Below, piece by piece: positions 24,728 through 34,600 of a stretch of 64,000 bases of DNA; the first letter of the stretch is position 1, and each line of letters starts with the position of its first letter. Position numbers and translations under genes: made by a program. This DNA comes from Bacteroidales bacterium (GTDB lineage: Bacteria > Bacteroidota > Bacteroidia > Bacteroidales > UBA10428). The notes under the pieces were generated by a model. It was given only the letters and a program-made list of their open reading frames with translations, ran no database searches and was not told the origin of the DNA. The DNA lies in assembly GCA_035299085.1 (NCBI GenBank), contig DATGXG010000033.1, forward strand, positions 124,001 to 188,000, in the 5' to 3' direction.

Positions 24728-26419
24728 ATGTCAGATCCTAAGACCTTGTCTAACCTTAAGGTGAATCTTTTTCAGAATATAGCTCTTACCATAAGTGGTG
24801 GAGGTTATCGTGCATCAGCTTTTGGCTTAGGTGTTTTATCCTATCTAAATCATACACCGTTTCAAGAGAAACCTTTGCTTGAATCTGTAAAAGGACTCAG
24901 TACAGTAAGTGGTGGCACACTTACTGGAGCTACCTATGCGCTTTACATGGCGAAAGGAAATAAGTTTCCTGATTTTTACAAAGATTTTTACCATATCCTT
25001 GATGAAGATATAATCTTAAAAACTGCATTTGATAAATTTAGTGCTGATGAGGTTTGGAAGACTTCACATAAGAGAAGGTCACTTATTAATGCATTTGCGC
25101 TGGCCTATGAGGAGATTCTTACAAATGGAGCTTTTAGAGAAATTAAGAATGGGGATAAATCACATCTGGAGGACATTTGTTTTAATGCAACTGATTTATC
25201 CTTTGGATTGGCATTTCGTTTTCAAACAACAGGGGATTTTGGAAACTATAGGCTTAAAAATAGAATTTTGGACCCACTAATAGGTGAAATAAAAATTGCT
25301 GATGCAATTGCGGCCTCATCATGCTTTCCTCTTGGATTTGAGCCAATAGTATTTCCTGATGACTTTTTCAGTCATTCCTCCTCATTATACACTAACCTTA
25401 AAATGGAACCTAATTTTATACACGGTGTGGGGCTAATGGACGGAGGCATTGTTGATAATCAAGGCATAGGTAGTATAATGAAAGCCGATGCGAGAAGGAA
25501 AAAAAGCAGGAAAACATTCGACCTGATAATGGTTTGTGATGTGGGTAGTTACTTTATGGATCCTTGGAAAGCCTCATCGAATGCTGATGTTTTTCAAAAT
25601 AAACCGATTAGTCTGAAAAAAATCTTCACAAGAACCAGGAAAAGTATTAATCAGCTCAAATTGCTTTACGTTACCTTGTTTATTGGTTTAATCATTTTAA
25701 TAACAGGATTTCAAACCATTCAAAGTAAATGGGCATGGATTGCGATCGGCGCTGTTGGTTTTGCCTGGTTATGTTCGACGTTGATAATGATATTTTCCAG
25801 GAAGTTAAAGCAAGTGATTATAGAAAATTTGTTGCGGATTGGCAAAATGGTTCCCGGATTTCTCAAACCAAAACTGACCATTTTTTATGACCTGCAACTA
25901 TCACTGATGAAGATTATGCTTGAAGAACGCTATACTTCTGCTGTTACTATGATTAATGATATTTTTCTGAAGCAAATCAGGCGGCTCAATTATGATTTAT
26001 TCTATAAGGATGAAAATTTACAGAATCGTAGAATAACATCGCTTATATACCAACTTACCAAGGAGCAGTTCCTGAAAGGGGAATCAGATGAAATCCGCAA
26101 GGAAGAAAAAGAAGATTTCATTGAAAATCCGGGCGAAAAAATATTTTCATCCGCGAAAATTGCTAGGGAAATGGGGACAACGCTTTGGTTTACTGAAAAG
26201 GACAAAGAAGTATCAAGACTGAAAAATCTTGTGTCATGCGGACAATTCACTTCTTGTTATAACCTATTAAAGTATTGCATCGAATTAAAGAAATCCGGTT
26301 CCGCTGTTGATAATGCTTTACTTGATCAAATGATCGGTGTTTTTCACTCGGACTGGATAAAGTTTATAAATGACCCATTTTGGTTACATGATGAAACCAA
26401 AATCTCACAAGGAACATGA
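24728..26419 (+). CDS. Patatin-like phospholipase with C-terminal membrane segments
   Basis: This 563-residue protein carries the patatin catalytic set. The oxyanion loop is SGGGYRA at 22-28, the nucleophile is S61 in LSTVSGGTLTG, and the dyad aspartate is D238 in MDGGIVDNQ. Two TM helices follow near 311-330 and 336-355, then a cytoplasmic helical tail of about 200 residues. The family cleaves membrane phospholipids. Patatins act as membrane-destroying effectors in several antiphage systems, such as CBASS CapV, but no nucleotide cyclase is nearby. The gene lies 208 bp upstream of a protease-nuclease gene on the same strand; together they may be an effector and its activator. Confidence 0.85.
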   Translation: MSDPKTLSNLKVNLFQNIALTISGGGYRASAFGLGVLSYLNHTPFQEKPLLESVKGLSTVSGGTLTGATYALYMAKGNKFPDFYKDFYHILDEDIILKTAFDKFSADEVWKTSHKRRSLINAFALAYEEILTNGAFREIKNGDKSHLEDICFNATDLSFGLAFRFQTTGDFGNYRLKNRILDPLIGEIKIADAIAASSCFPLGFEPIVFPDDFFSHSSSLYTNLKMEPNFIHGVGLMDGGIVDNQGIGSIMKADARRKKSRKTFDLIMVCDVGSYFMDPWKASSNADVFQNKPISLKKIFTRTRKSINQLKLLYVTLFIGLIILITGFQTIQSKWAWIAIGAVGFAWLCSTLIMIFSRKLKQVIIENLLRIGKMVPGFLKPKLTIFYDLQLSLMKIMLEERYTSAVTMINDIFLKQIRRLNYDLFYKDENLQNRRITSLIYQLTKEQFLKGESDEIRKEEKEDFIENPGEKIFSSAKIAREMGTTLWFTEKDKEVSRLKNLVSCGQFTSCYNLLKYCIELKKSGSAVDNALLDQMIGVFHSDWIKFINDPFWLHDETKISQGT

Positions 26420-26627
26420 TTGTAGACCATTTTATGCAAATCAAATCGGGTAGAGTATAGTTTGGCTATCGATAAAAGTTGGAAATTGATCTAGGGAGAA
26501 GACTTGAATATTTCATGGCCCGGTTTCAATGTATGCGATGTCTCAAGTTTGAAGATCTTCATTAAGCTGTGTTAAGTTTGAACTGATTGAATTAGTTTTC
26601 AAATAAGTAATTTAAAAATTAGGTATC

Positions 26628-28739
26628 ATGTTAGTCTCTGCAAAACAATTAAGAAAGGAAACTAATGTTTCACAAGAAAAAAGAAAACCATTTGAAGTGA
26701 CTGTTTTAAAAGAACCAATTGTATCAGGTGCTATTATTGGAGAATCAGAGAACTTAAAACATCGAAGGGATATGATTTCTGCAGTTGGCTTTGAACCAAC
26801 AGATTTTGCATTTGAACGGGCAATTGGAAACAATGATTCTCTATATAGCAACTTTGCTGAATTAATTGCACTGACGAAGAGAAAGGTCGGAAGGATTGTA
26901 CAAAAGGAAGACAATAAAATAACCGGCTATGCTACTGGTTTTATGGTATCAAAAAGTTTAATGCTTACTAATTGGCATGTATTTAAAAATAAAGGAATAG
27001 CCGAAGAAAGTGAGGTTCATTTCTTCTACGAGTATGACATGCAAGGGCACCCCTTATCACCTGTTATCTTTTCATTCGACACTACTCAGTTTTTTAATAA
27101 CGAGGATCTAGATTACTGTTTTGTTGCAGTCAAACCTTTTGATGTTAGCGGCCGAGTCTCCCTTCAAGATATTGGCTATTTATTTCTTGATGGTACATTA
27201 GGTAAAATCGGTGATAAAGATGTAGAGTGCTTAAACATAATACATCACCCCCAAGGGGACTATAAACAAATCTCAATTCGGGAAAATACATTTGTAGATA
27301 TTGACGAGACAAAAATAATGTACAAAACCGATACTGCTCCAGGTAGTAGCGGAAGTCCTGTATTCAATGATCAATGGCAGGTCGTAGGTCTTCATCATAA
27401 AAGTATTGCCAAGATGAGTTCAGATGGTCAGAACTACCTGGATAAAAATGATTTAATCATTCCAATTATTGATGATAAAATTGATGTTACAAGAATTGTC
27501 TGGGAAAAGAATGAAGGCATTCGTATAAGTGTCATATTAAAGCACATATTTAGTAAAAATCCAGGTAATGCCTCATTAAAGACTTTAACGGTTCCTCCAT
27601 TGTATGAAAATTTAGAGTTTGTTATTAGTAATTCATCATCCTCAAAATCAAAAACTGACAAGATAATTTTAAACGATTCATCCAAAAATTTAGTTGTTAG
27701 TATTCCTACGGCGGCGTTAGACAGTGAAAGATCTATAGAGTTAAGTTTATCTAGTAAGTTAATAACCAAAGGACCTATAATAAAAGATACTGTAGAAGTA
27801 AACAAAACTGACGATTTACTTTTGGAAGTAGCTAAAGCCGAGAAAGAGAATGCTGTAGATTTCAGCAAATGCAGAGGCTATGATTCGAATTTCTTAGGCG
27901 TAGCCATTCCGCTACCTCAGCCTAAAAATAAAATACTCAAGCAAATTGCGATGTTGAAAGACAAAACGATTGAACTTAAATATTTTAATTACAGTATAAT
28001 ATTCAATGCAGTATTCAAAATGCCCTTAATTAGTGCGGTAAATGTGGAAGGTGATGCATCGAAAAGACTGGATGATAGTAAGAGAAATGATGATTGGTTG
28101 AGAGATAATCGTATCGATATAGAATGCCAGCTATTTGACAAATTCTATTCTAAATCAAACTTTGACAAAGGGCATATGAGCCGTTTTGAAGATGCAAATT
28201 GGGGTGATACAAAATCCGATGCTTTAAGAAATGGCATACATACTTGCTTTTATACTAATGCCTGCCCTCAGGTTGTTGCTCTTAATAGGGCTGCTGGTAT
28301 ATGGGGGAAACTTGAAAAAGCGGTGTTAGAAAAAGGAATAACCAAGGAAGCTGGAAAACAAGCTAAAATGACTGTGTTCAACGGTCCGATCTTTAACGAA
28401 GAGAAAGATAGGATTTTTAAAGGAGTCGTTATCCCTATAGAATTTTATAAAGTTATTGTCTGGCTTGATGATAATAACAAACCAAAGGCTACTGCATTTA
28501 AGCTTTCCCAAGAAATGCTTGTTGATCCAATCAAATTTGATGAAAGCATGCGTGTAGAGCAAGAAGCCTTGGATATTGACAAAGATGTAAAGTTTAAAAA
28601 TTTTCAGTGTAGCATAAAAATGCTAAGCAGATTAACTAATATTGATTTTAAGGCACTTGAGAAATTTGATACATTCAAAACTCAAGATGGCTCAGAAGAA
28701 TTCGTAATTGAAAGTACAGATAAACTTGTCATATCCTAA
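26628..28739 (+). CDS. Trypsin-like protease fused to a DNA/RNA non-specific endonuclease
   Basis: This 703-residue fusion has an N-terminal segment GFEPTDFAFERAIG near 56-69. A trypsin-fold protease follows: GFMVSKSLMLTNWHVF (H near 116), NEDLDYCFVAV (D near 161) and TAPGSSGSPVFND (S near 241). A linker domain of about 130 residues and a C-terminal NUC nuclease come next: SNFDKGHMSRFED (catalytic H near 516, with DKGH in place of DRGH), the metal-site Asn in TNACPQ near 543, and a final GPIFN block. The fusion could process a partner by proteolysis and degrade nucleic acid. It has no signal peptide, so it acts in the cytoplasm. It follows the patatin gene on the same strand. Confidence 0.85.
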   Translation: MLVSAKQLRKETNVSQEKRKPFEVTVLKEPIVSGAIIGESENLKHRRDMISAVGFEPTDFAFERAIGNNDSLYSNFAELIALTKRKVGRIVQKEDNKITGYATGFMVSKSLMLTNWHVFKNKGIAEESEVHFFYEYDMQGHPLSPVIFSFDTTQFFNNEDLDYCFVAVKPFDVSGRVSLQDIGYLFLDGTLGKIGDKDVECLNIIHHPQGDYKQISIRENTFVDIDETKIMYKTDTAPGSSGSPVFNDQWQVVGLHHKSIAKMSSDGQNYLDKNDLIIPIIDDKIDVTRIVWEKNEGIRISVILKHIFSKNPGNASLKTLTVPPLYENLEFVISNSSSSKSKTDKIILNDSSKNLVVSIPTAALDSERSIELSLSSKLITKGPIIKDTVEVNKTDDLLLEVAKAEKENAVDFSKCRGYDSNFLGVAIPLPQPKNKILKQIAMLKDKTIELKYFNYSIIFNAVFKMPLISAVNVEGDASKRLDDSKRNDDWLRDNRIDIECQLFDKFYSKSNFDKGHMSRFEDANWGDTKSDALRNGIHTCFYTNACPQVVALNRAAGIWGKLEKAVLEKGITKEAGKQAKMTVFNGPIFNEEKDRIFKGVVIPIEFYKVIVWLDDNNKPKATAFKLSQEMLVDPIKFDESMRVEQEALDIDKDVKFKNFQCSIKMLSRLTNIDFKALEKFDTFKTQDGSEEFVIESTDKLVIS

Positions 28740-28826
28740 AATATGGCTACAGGTTAAACAATAAAATTAAGCGCACGACCCGGTAATTTGCAGATGACTT
28801 ATGTCACCATTACAAAATCGCTTAAA

Positions 28827-29042
28827 TTAAGATTTTCTGATGTTCAGATTCGTTATTAAATACATCACGAGAATTAATCTTTTGGCTAGGACATTTTTAA
28901 ATTGGTTAATCACCGATATCATAACGGCCCTTTCTTTTTTGTCTTCAGTTTTCGATAATGCCCACCTATATTTAGTAATCCTATCTATAAGCTCCCTGGT
29001 GGACATTCTCTCAATTTTATTTTTCAATGCTTGTGCTGACAT
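28827..29042 (-). CDS. Small hypothetical helical protein
   Basis: The 71-residue product (ALKNKIERMSTRELIDRITKY, then KKERAVMISVINQFKNVLAKRL) is mostly two amphipathic helices. There is no signal peptide or known motif. It looks like a real gene because of its regular helical pattern and ATG start. It is on the minus strand, 56 bp downstream of the 29099-29452 gene, in the segment before the HTH regulator. Role unknown. Confidence 0.5.
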   Translation of the reverse strand: MSAQALKNKIERMSTRELIDRITKYRWALSKTEDKKERAVMISVINQFKNVLAKRLILVMYLITNLNIRKS

Positions 29043-29098
29043 GATTGGGTAGGGAAAGATGATATTATAAAAATTTCATTGACTAAGCTGATGGTTTG

Positions 29099-29452
29099 TC
29101 ATTTAAATTTGATTGCAATGTCTACCTTGCCACTTCCAATAATAACACCATCAAAATCTTTATGATCCTTACCAGAAATCTTCAGCGCATTTTTCACAAC
29201 AAAATTTGATATTTCATCAGGAGTATCAAAATGACCTAATGTAAATCCTTTGATTTCAAAAGCCACTTCATATTCATTGATGGGCTCGCTATTGATGAAA
29301 ACGTATTTACCGCTCATTTTTTGAACTCGTGAGAGCGACAGATCTTTATCCTGGTGATTCATACTATCAACCGTCGCTGAAAGGATAAGAATAGTGGAAA
29401 TACATGTTAGAATAATCAAGCCAAGCCTGGAGAATTTTACGGATGGTTTCAT
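29099..29452 (-). CDS. Membrane-anchored small protein of unknown function
   Basis: This 117-residue protein has one N-terminal hydrophobic segment (LGLIILTCISTILILSATV), most likely a signal anchor or uncleaved signal peptide. The rest is a compact alpha/beta domain: MSGKYVFINSEPINEYEVAFEIKGF, then FDGVIIGSGKVDIAIKF. I recall similar small proteins in Bacteroidota mobile elements but not a family name. The gene diverges from the XRE regulator gene to its right, with a gap of 132 bp that may hold shared control sites. Confidence 0.6.
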   Translation of the reverse strand: MKPSVKFSRLGLIILTCISTILILSATVDSMNHQDKDLSLSRVQKMSGKYVFINSEPINEYEVAFEIKGFTLGHFDTPDEISNFVVKNALKISGKDHKDFDGVIIGSGKVDIAIKFK

Positions 29453-29584
29453 AAATCAAGTGTTTGGTAAATTATTGTTGTTTTTTTAACACCACAAATA
29501 TATTAAAGCTATTAATATATAGTATCATATAAGACGTAATTTATTAAAGGTAACAAATGTGATGTTTTCTTTCTTTTTTTGTAT

Positions 29585-29827
29585 ATGGCAAAAGAAAAGC
29601 TTCAGGTTCAGAATGAAGACCTCAAACGATTGGGTGATCGCATCCGTACCCTACGGATTAAAAAAGGCTATAGCAACTATGAGAGTTTTGCCTACGATCA
29701 TAATATTGCCCGTGCACAATACGGCAAATATGAGAACGGAGAAAATCTTCGATATACAAGCCTTTTAAGGGTTATAAAAGCTCTGGGTGTATCCATTCAG
29801 GAGTTCTTTTCGGAAGGATTTGAATAG
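29585..29827 (+). CDS. XRE-family helix-turn-helix regulator
   Basis: I chose the ATG at 29585 over an upstream TTG, giving 80 residues. The HTH is clear: LGDRIRTLRIKKGYSNYESFAYDHNIARAQYGKYENGENLRYTSLLRVIKALGVSIQEFF. The protein probably represses its own region. Phased 10-bp repeats (29841-29900) start 13 bp behind its stop and a perfect 22-bp palindrome follows at 29998-30019; they may be its operators or those of the dual-HTH protein to the right. Confidence 0.85.
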   Translation: MAKEKLQVQNEDLKRLGDRIRTLRIKKGYSNYESFAYDHNIARAQYGKYENGENLRYTSLLRVIKALGVSIQEFFSEGFE

Positions 29828-29840
29828 CCGTAACATTACG

Positions 29841-29900
29841 CAATAATCCAGAATAATCCACAATTATCCGGATTAATGTGGAATAATCCGGATTAATCCT
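29841..29900. repeat. Six phased 10-bp AATAATCC-type repeats
   Basis: Six consecutive decamers (CAATAATCCA, GAATAATCCA, CAATTATCCG, GATTAATGTG, GAATAATCCG, GATTAATCCT) fill exactly 60 bp. Some are in inverted orientation (GGATTAAT). They look like iterons or a cooperative operator array. Confidence 0.65.
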
Positions 29901-29960
29901 TTATGTGTATTATATACCAGATTCCATTATTTTAAGTAAATAAAATAAGCATCGATTTGT

Positions 29961-30030
29961 TGGATGGTTAAGTCAAGCATAAGCAATCCTATTTGAATAA
30001 TCCGGAATATTCCGGATTAATGTGGATACT
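29961..30030. repeat. Duplicated palindromic control region, copy 1
   Basis: This segment contains CATAAGCAA and the perfect 22-bp palindrome with half-site TAATCCGGAAT (29998-30019). A diverged direct copy lies at 30711-30775. The two copies flank the dual-HTH gene. Confidence 0.6.
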
Positions 30031-30076
30031 TATCGAATGAATACCAAAACCATTCCAACATTTGTTGCAGTTTTAT

Positions 30077-30619
30077 TCACTCTGAAGTCAATGCCTTAGT
30101 TAATGCCCGTTTTGAGTAGTACAGAAGATTTCCTTGTTTCGCGATAACCGGCACTTTCCTTTTCTTTATTTCATATTGCAGCTTAGATGGCTTCAATCCG
30201 GTAAGCTTTACAGCATCCCGGAATGTAATCGCGTCTTTAGTATTATTTGCATCCGTCTTTCTCTTCTTTTTCATCCACTCCTCCAGTTCGATCTTGGAGA
30301 AGACCAGTCTTCTGCCATTTTTCCAATGAGGAATTTTCGATAGTTTAACATGGGCGTAAATATTCATCCTGGTCATTTGCAAAAAGGCACTGGCTTGTTC
30401 GACAGTCAGACTATCTTCATCCATACCAGAAGGTGAAGGTGTTTTTATGACAGTGACCTTTTCCTCAGTAAGAACATTGGGCTTTGCTTTTGCTGGCTTT
30501 TTAACCGGCTTATCTAATTTCTCACTTAACTTAATAATCAGCTTTTCAATATTTTCAACCTTTTCATAAAGATCAGCGATAGCCTGGGGAAGGGAATTAA
30601 AATCTATTTGCTTTTTCAT
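30077..30619 (-). CDS. Dual helix-turn-helix DNA-binding protein (intact copy)
   Basis: I chose the ATG at 30619, giving 180 residues; an upstream TTG is the alternative. Domains: an N-terminal coiled coil (ADLYEKVENIEKLIIKLSEKL), a first excisionase-type HTH (DSLTVEQASAFLQMTRMNIYAH, then RRLVFSKIELEEW) and a second HTH (ITFRDAVKLTGLKPSKLQYE, then NLLYYSKRALTKAL). Two MerR-like heads on a coiled coil suggest a dimer bridging repeated sites, which fits the palindromes on both sides of the gene. A TAACTTTG -7 box lies at 30653-30646. The frameshifted paralogue at 12962-13532 implies that two related elements contributed to the island. Confidence 0.8.
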   Translation of the reverse strand: MKKQIDFNSLPQAIADLYEKVENIEKLIIKLSEKLDKPVKKPAKAKPNVLTEEKVTVIKTPSPSGMDEDSLTVEQASAFLQMTRMNIYAHVKLSKIPHWKNGRRLVFSKIELEEWMKKKRKTDANNTKDAITFRDAVKLTGLKPSKLQYEIKKRKVPVIAKQGNLLYYSKRALTKALTSE

Positions 30620-30645
30620 TACGTGGTTTTGATTCAACTATAAAT

Positions 30646-30653
30646 CAAAGTTA
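30646..30653 (-). promoter_or_regulatory. -7 box of the dual-HTH gene
   Basis: On the minus strand the box is TAACTTTG, followed by ATTTATAG, about 27 bp before the ATG. The broken paralogue has the same octamer at 12938-12945. Confidence 0.6.
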
Positions 30654-30710
30654 CATGAAAAAGTTTACTCCCTACACGATATAAATAAGTTGTTAAATCA
30701 CCGGTTTTTC

Positions 30711-30775
30711 GTATGGTTAAACCGGTCATAAGCAAATCTATCTGAAATAATGCGGAATATTACGCATTAATGAGG
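30711..30775. repeat. Duplicated palindromic control region, copy 2
   Basis: This segment matches 29961-30030 in the order GGTTAA, CATAAGCAA, TGAA, TAAT, CGGAATATT and ATTAATG, with scattered differences. Its palindrome is TGCGGAATATTACGCA. It lies upstream of the dual-HTH gene. Confidence 0.6.
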
Positions 30776-30878
30776 TAACTCTTATAGGAAGAACTTCTGA
30801 TGAACCATTGGAAAATGCTTATAGTACGGTTAATGCTATTGAATAGAAATGATATGACAAGATAGCGTTTAGAGTGCA

Positions 30879-31454
30879 TCAGCGAATAAATATACCAAAA
30901 CCCACTTTCCCAATCGGAGAAAAACCGTTTGTACCAACTATCTCGTTAGTATATGGTAATTTTTCCGGCTTTTTAATTGATCCGAAATAAACTCCATAAC
31001 CAAGTGAACCAGAAAAATATATTGCTTTAGTAATATTTACTTTGAGACCAACGCCAAAATGGTGTTCAAATGTCTTATATCTTCCAATACCCATTGTCAT
31101 AGAAGAGTCAATATCACTGCTTTTTAATCTGGTCATCCTATAAGTACAATTATAAAATAAATAAGGAGCCAAAGTCTTAGTCATGGGATTGTGTATCAAG
31201 GATATTTCATGATGAGCAATTATTCCTGAAATACGCTTTGATTCGGGACAATAGTAAAATCCTACATGAAGGGTTCTTTTTCCATCATGGACAACTAATA
31301 AGATTTCAGAGCCAGTAGCAAATCCGCTTCCTGTTTTAAATTGATTGATTTCTATTCCATAGTTAGCTTTTTGTTGCGGTTCCATATTCTGCTGCCCATC
31401 TAGGAAAGTGGTCATTAATATTAGAAAAGATGTAATTGTCACTAACTTTTTCAT
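30879..31454 (-). CDS. Secreted beta-barrel-like protein
   Basis: This 191-residue protein has a signal peptide (LVTITSFLILMTTFLDGQ). Amphipathic beta-strands follow (GSEILLVVHDGKRTLHVGFYY, then HFGVGLKVNITKAIYFSGSLGYGVYFG), ending KVGFGIFIR, as in small outer-membrane barrels. I cannot name it. It is a single gene between the HTH module and the first hybrid kinase. Confidence 0.65.
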   Translation of the reverse strand: MKKLVTITSFLILMTTFLDGQQNMEPQQKANYGIEINQFKTGSGFATGSEILLVVHDGKRTLHVGFYYCPESKRISGIIAHHEISLIHNPMTKTLAPYLFYNCTYRMTRLKSSDIDSSMTMGIGRYKTFEHHFGVGLKVNITKAIYFSGSLGYGVYFGSIKKPEKLPYTNEIVGTNGFSPIGKVGFGIFIR

Positions 31455-31660
31455 ATATACAATCTTTTCTTGGGTTTACGATTTGCCCATTGCAAAGATT
31501 TGTTTAGTTGCTTGATTTACATAAGTATATCAAATGATAATTTGTATGGATATGAATGACACTCTGTAATGAAATAGTTGATGTTCATCAATGAAATAAC
31601 GAGTTGGAAAACGAAGGTCACTGCACTTATTGAAGGGAATACAAACCTTAATGCAACCTC

Positions 31661-34600
31661 TTACAAGTATTTTAATAAAGTTTGAAACAGATTCTCGACT
31701 CGAATTGGCTTTTGAATATAATCATCACAACCTGAAGAAAGAATATGGTGTACATCCAATTCAGATGCATACGCTGTCAATGCAATAATAATGATATTCG
31801 GTTTAATTGCTTTAATTTTTTTGGTTGCCTCCATACCATCCATTACAGGCATTTTAATGTCCATTAAAACTATATCAGGCGGATATTTTCCTGAACAGGC
31901 ATCCAAAGCCTCAAGCCCATTCGAAGCTCTACTTACCTTTATTCCTTTGGAAATCAGTATTTCTTCAACCAACATGAAATTGTTGGTGTCATCTTCAGCA
32001 ACCAGGATTTTCTTACCTGATGCGGTACTTTCCATACCTGCGAAAACAGGCATTACTTCTGAATGAAATGATCGGAATACTGGCTTGTAAGGTAATGTAA
32101 AAATGAATGTCGAACCCTGACCAGGCTTGGAGGACACTTTTATTTCTCCTCCCAAAAGATCAACATAGCCCTTGGAAAGTGCAAGTCCGAGACCAGTACC
32201 CCCGTACTTTCGGGTGGAAGAATTATCAATTTGTCTGAACCGTTCGAATATAAGATCATGCATATCCTCAGATATTCCAATACCTGAATCTTCAACAGAG
32301 AATTGAATGGTATTCCCGGCTATGGTATATCCAAATTTGACATAACCTTTGTGAGTGAATTTCAGGGCATTTCCAACAAGGTTGATCAGTATTTGCATCA
32401 GTTTAACAGAATCGGTAAACACAATGGATGATAACCCGAATGCATCTGTAAAATAACTTAGCGTTACCTCTGTATTCGTTTGATTTAATGAAAACTGGTC
32501 GTATACACTTTTCAGGATCTCATCCAGGTTGGTTTCTTTGTTTGTAACCTGCTCCTGCCCGGCATCCAATGTGGACAGAGCGATTATACCTGAAATGACG
32601 GAAAGCAATTGATCATTACTGACGTTAATAATATTTGCGAACTCTTTTTTCTTTTCCTCAGGAAGTTCAGAACTCCCCAGAATGGTAGAAAATCCAACAA
32701 TAGCATTTAAGGGCGTTCGTATTTCATGAGAAATATTTTGAAGAAACGCCGTTTTCAGCCGGTCACTCTCCTCAGCCTTCTCCTTTGAACGCAACAAATC
32801 ATCCTGAATCTTTTTTATTTCGGTAATATCCCTGGATATTCCAAAAGTACCTATTATTTCTCCTTTAGTATTTTTTAAGGGCATTTTTGTCGTAGAAACC
32901 CAGGTAGATGGCCTGTCAAACCAGACCTCCATTTCTTCTTTACCTATAAGTGGAACACCGCTCTTAATAATGTTTTGTTCGTCAGAATAAGCCTCTTGTG
33001 AATGTTCAGTTTTAAAAAAATCAAAATCACTTTTGCCAAGAGCCTTTAAGGGATCATCTAATCCGAAAACGCGTGCTAATGCTTTGTTTATTCTGATAAA
33101 TCGACTTTCCAGGTCCTTAAAGTAAATATAATCAGGAATATTGTCTAAAAGCGAATGTATAAGATACTGTTCCCAGACCAGTTTTTCCTCCATTAATTTC
33201 CGCGCCGTAATATCCTCAAAAATAACACAAATCATACGGGATGAATCCGTGGGCCGATAGGCATGGCAGTGATACCAACCTTTGGTCGGCTCATGATACA
33301 TGTCGAATATTTGTGGTATCCCGGTAGTGGCCACTTTCCCATAAACTTCAACCCAGCTTTTTTCAGTTCCAGGCCAAATTTCAAATACGTCCTTTCCAAA
33401 AACTTCTTCCTGTTTCACTCTTAAAATCCTTTCATAGGCGTCATTGAACAGTCCAAATCGAAAACTTACATAATTTCCCTTTTCATCAAATACAGATTCC
33501 CATACAATGAAAGCGTTGAGCATGTTTTTAATGATCAATTGCAATTCTGACGAAGTTTTTTGCAGGGATTCTTCCGCCTGCTTGCGTGCTGTTAGATCAA
33601 AAAGAAGAGCCATAAAATAATCCACTTTCCCATTGCTTTGCCGGACACATTTTACGGATAAACTCGTCCAGATAATACTTCCATCTTTTCTCACAAAGCG
33701 TTTGTCAATAGAATAACCATCCATTTCACCCTGCATCACTTTTTTAAAATTTTCAAGATCAAGGTTAATGTCCTCAGGATAGGTCAATTCAGACCATGTA
33801 AGAGCTATTAATTCCTCTCTGGAATAACCCAGCAAATAACAGAGGTATTCATTTACCTCAATCCATTTCATCGTGGGTGAGGTTATGGCAATTCCAGCTA
33901 TGGAAAGTTCAAAATAGCTTCTGAAACGGGATTCACTTTCCAATAGCTTTCTTTCAGCATTTTTGCGATTTGTTATATCGCGGAAATACCAGACACGTCC
34001 ATAATAATGATCCCCTTTTCCAAACATGGGTGATGAGAAACGCTCTAATATCATTCCATCTTTGAAATGTATTTCATCAAAACTCGTTTCCTGCCGGTGG
34101 TTATATAGATATTCCACTCTTGAGAGGAATTGTTCGGGATTTTCGATATTATTTACCATGTATTGCAATAACGCTTCATCGGACTTCTTTAACAGTAATT
34201 CCTGATGTATATTCATCATTTCCACAAACTTATTGTTGTAAGAAATGATGGCATCGTTTTCATCAACAATCAATATACCATCTAAAGAAACTTCCTGTTG
34301 AGTGGTGAGCAAAACATTTCTAAGCGCCAGTTCTTCTTCGGCTTTCTTTCGTTCTGTTATATCAGATACTGTGGTTATAAAAAACTTAGGGTTATTCTCT
34401 TTATCCCGCCTCAAATAAACCGAAATATCGGTCCATACAATTTGTCCATTCTTATGAACGAATCTTTTTTCAAAACGGGCGACAGAATCATCACCATTTA
34501 ATAGTGATTTAGAAACTTCATCTGATTTTGATATATCTTCATGAAATGTGATATCCTGCCATTTCTTTGTAAGTAATTCGTCCCTGGTATAACCCAACAT

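Noticed and set aside
29841..29900. CRISPR array
   Set aside because: Units are 10 bp and contiguous, without spacers, and no cas gene is seen in the window.
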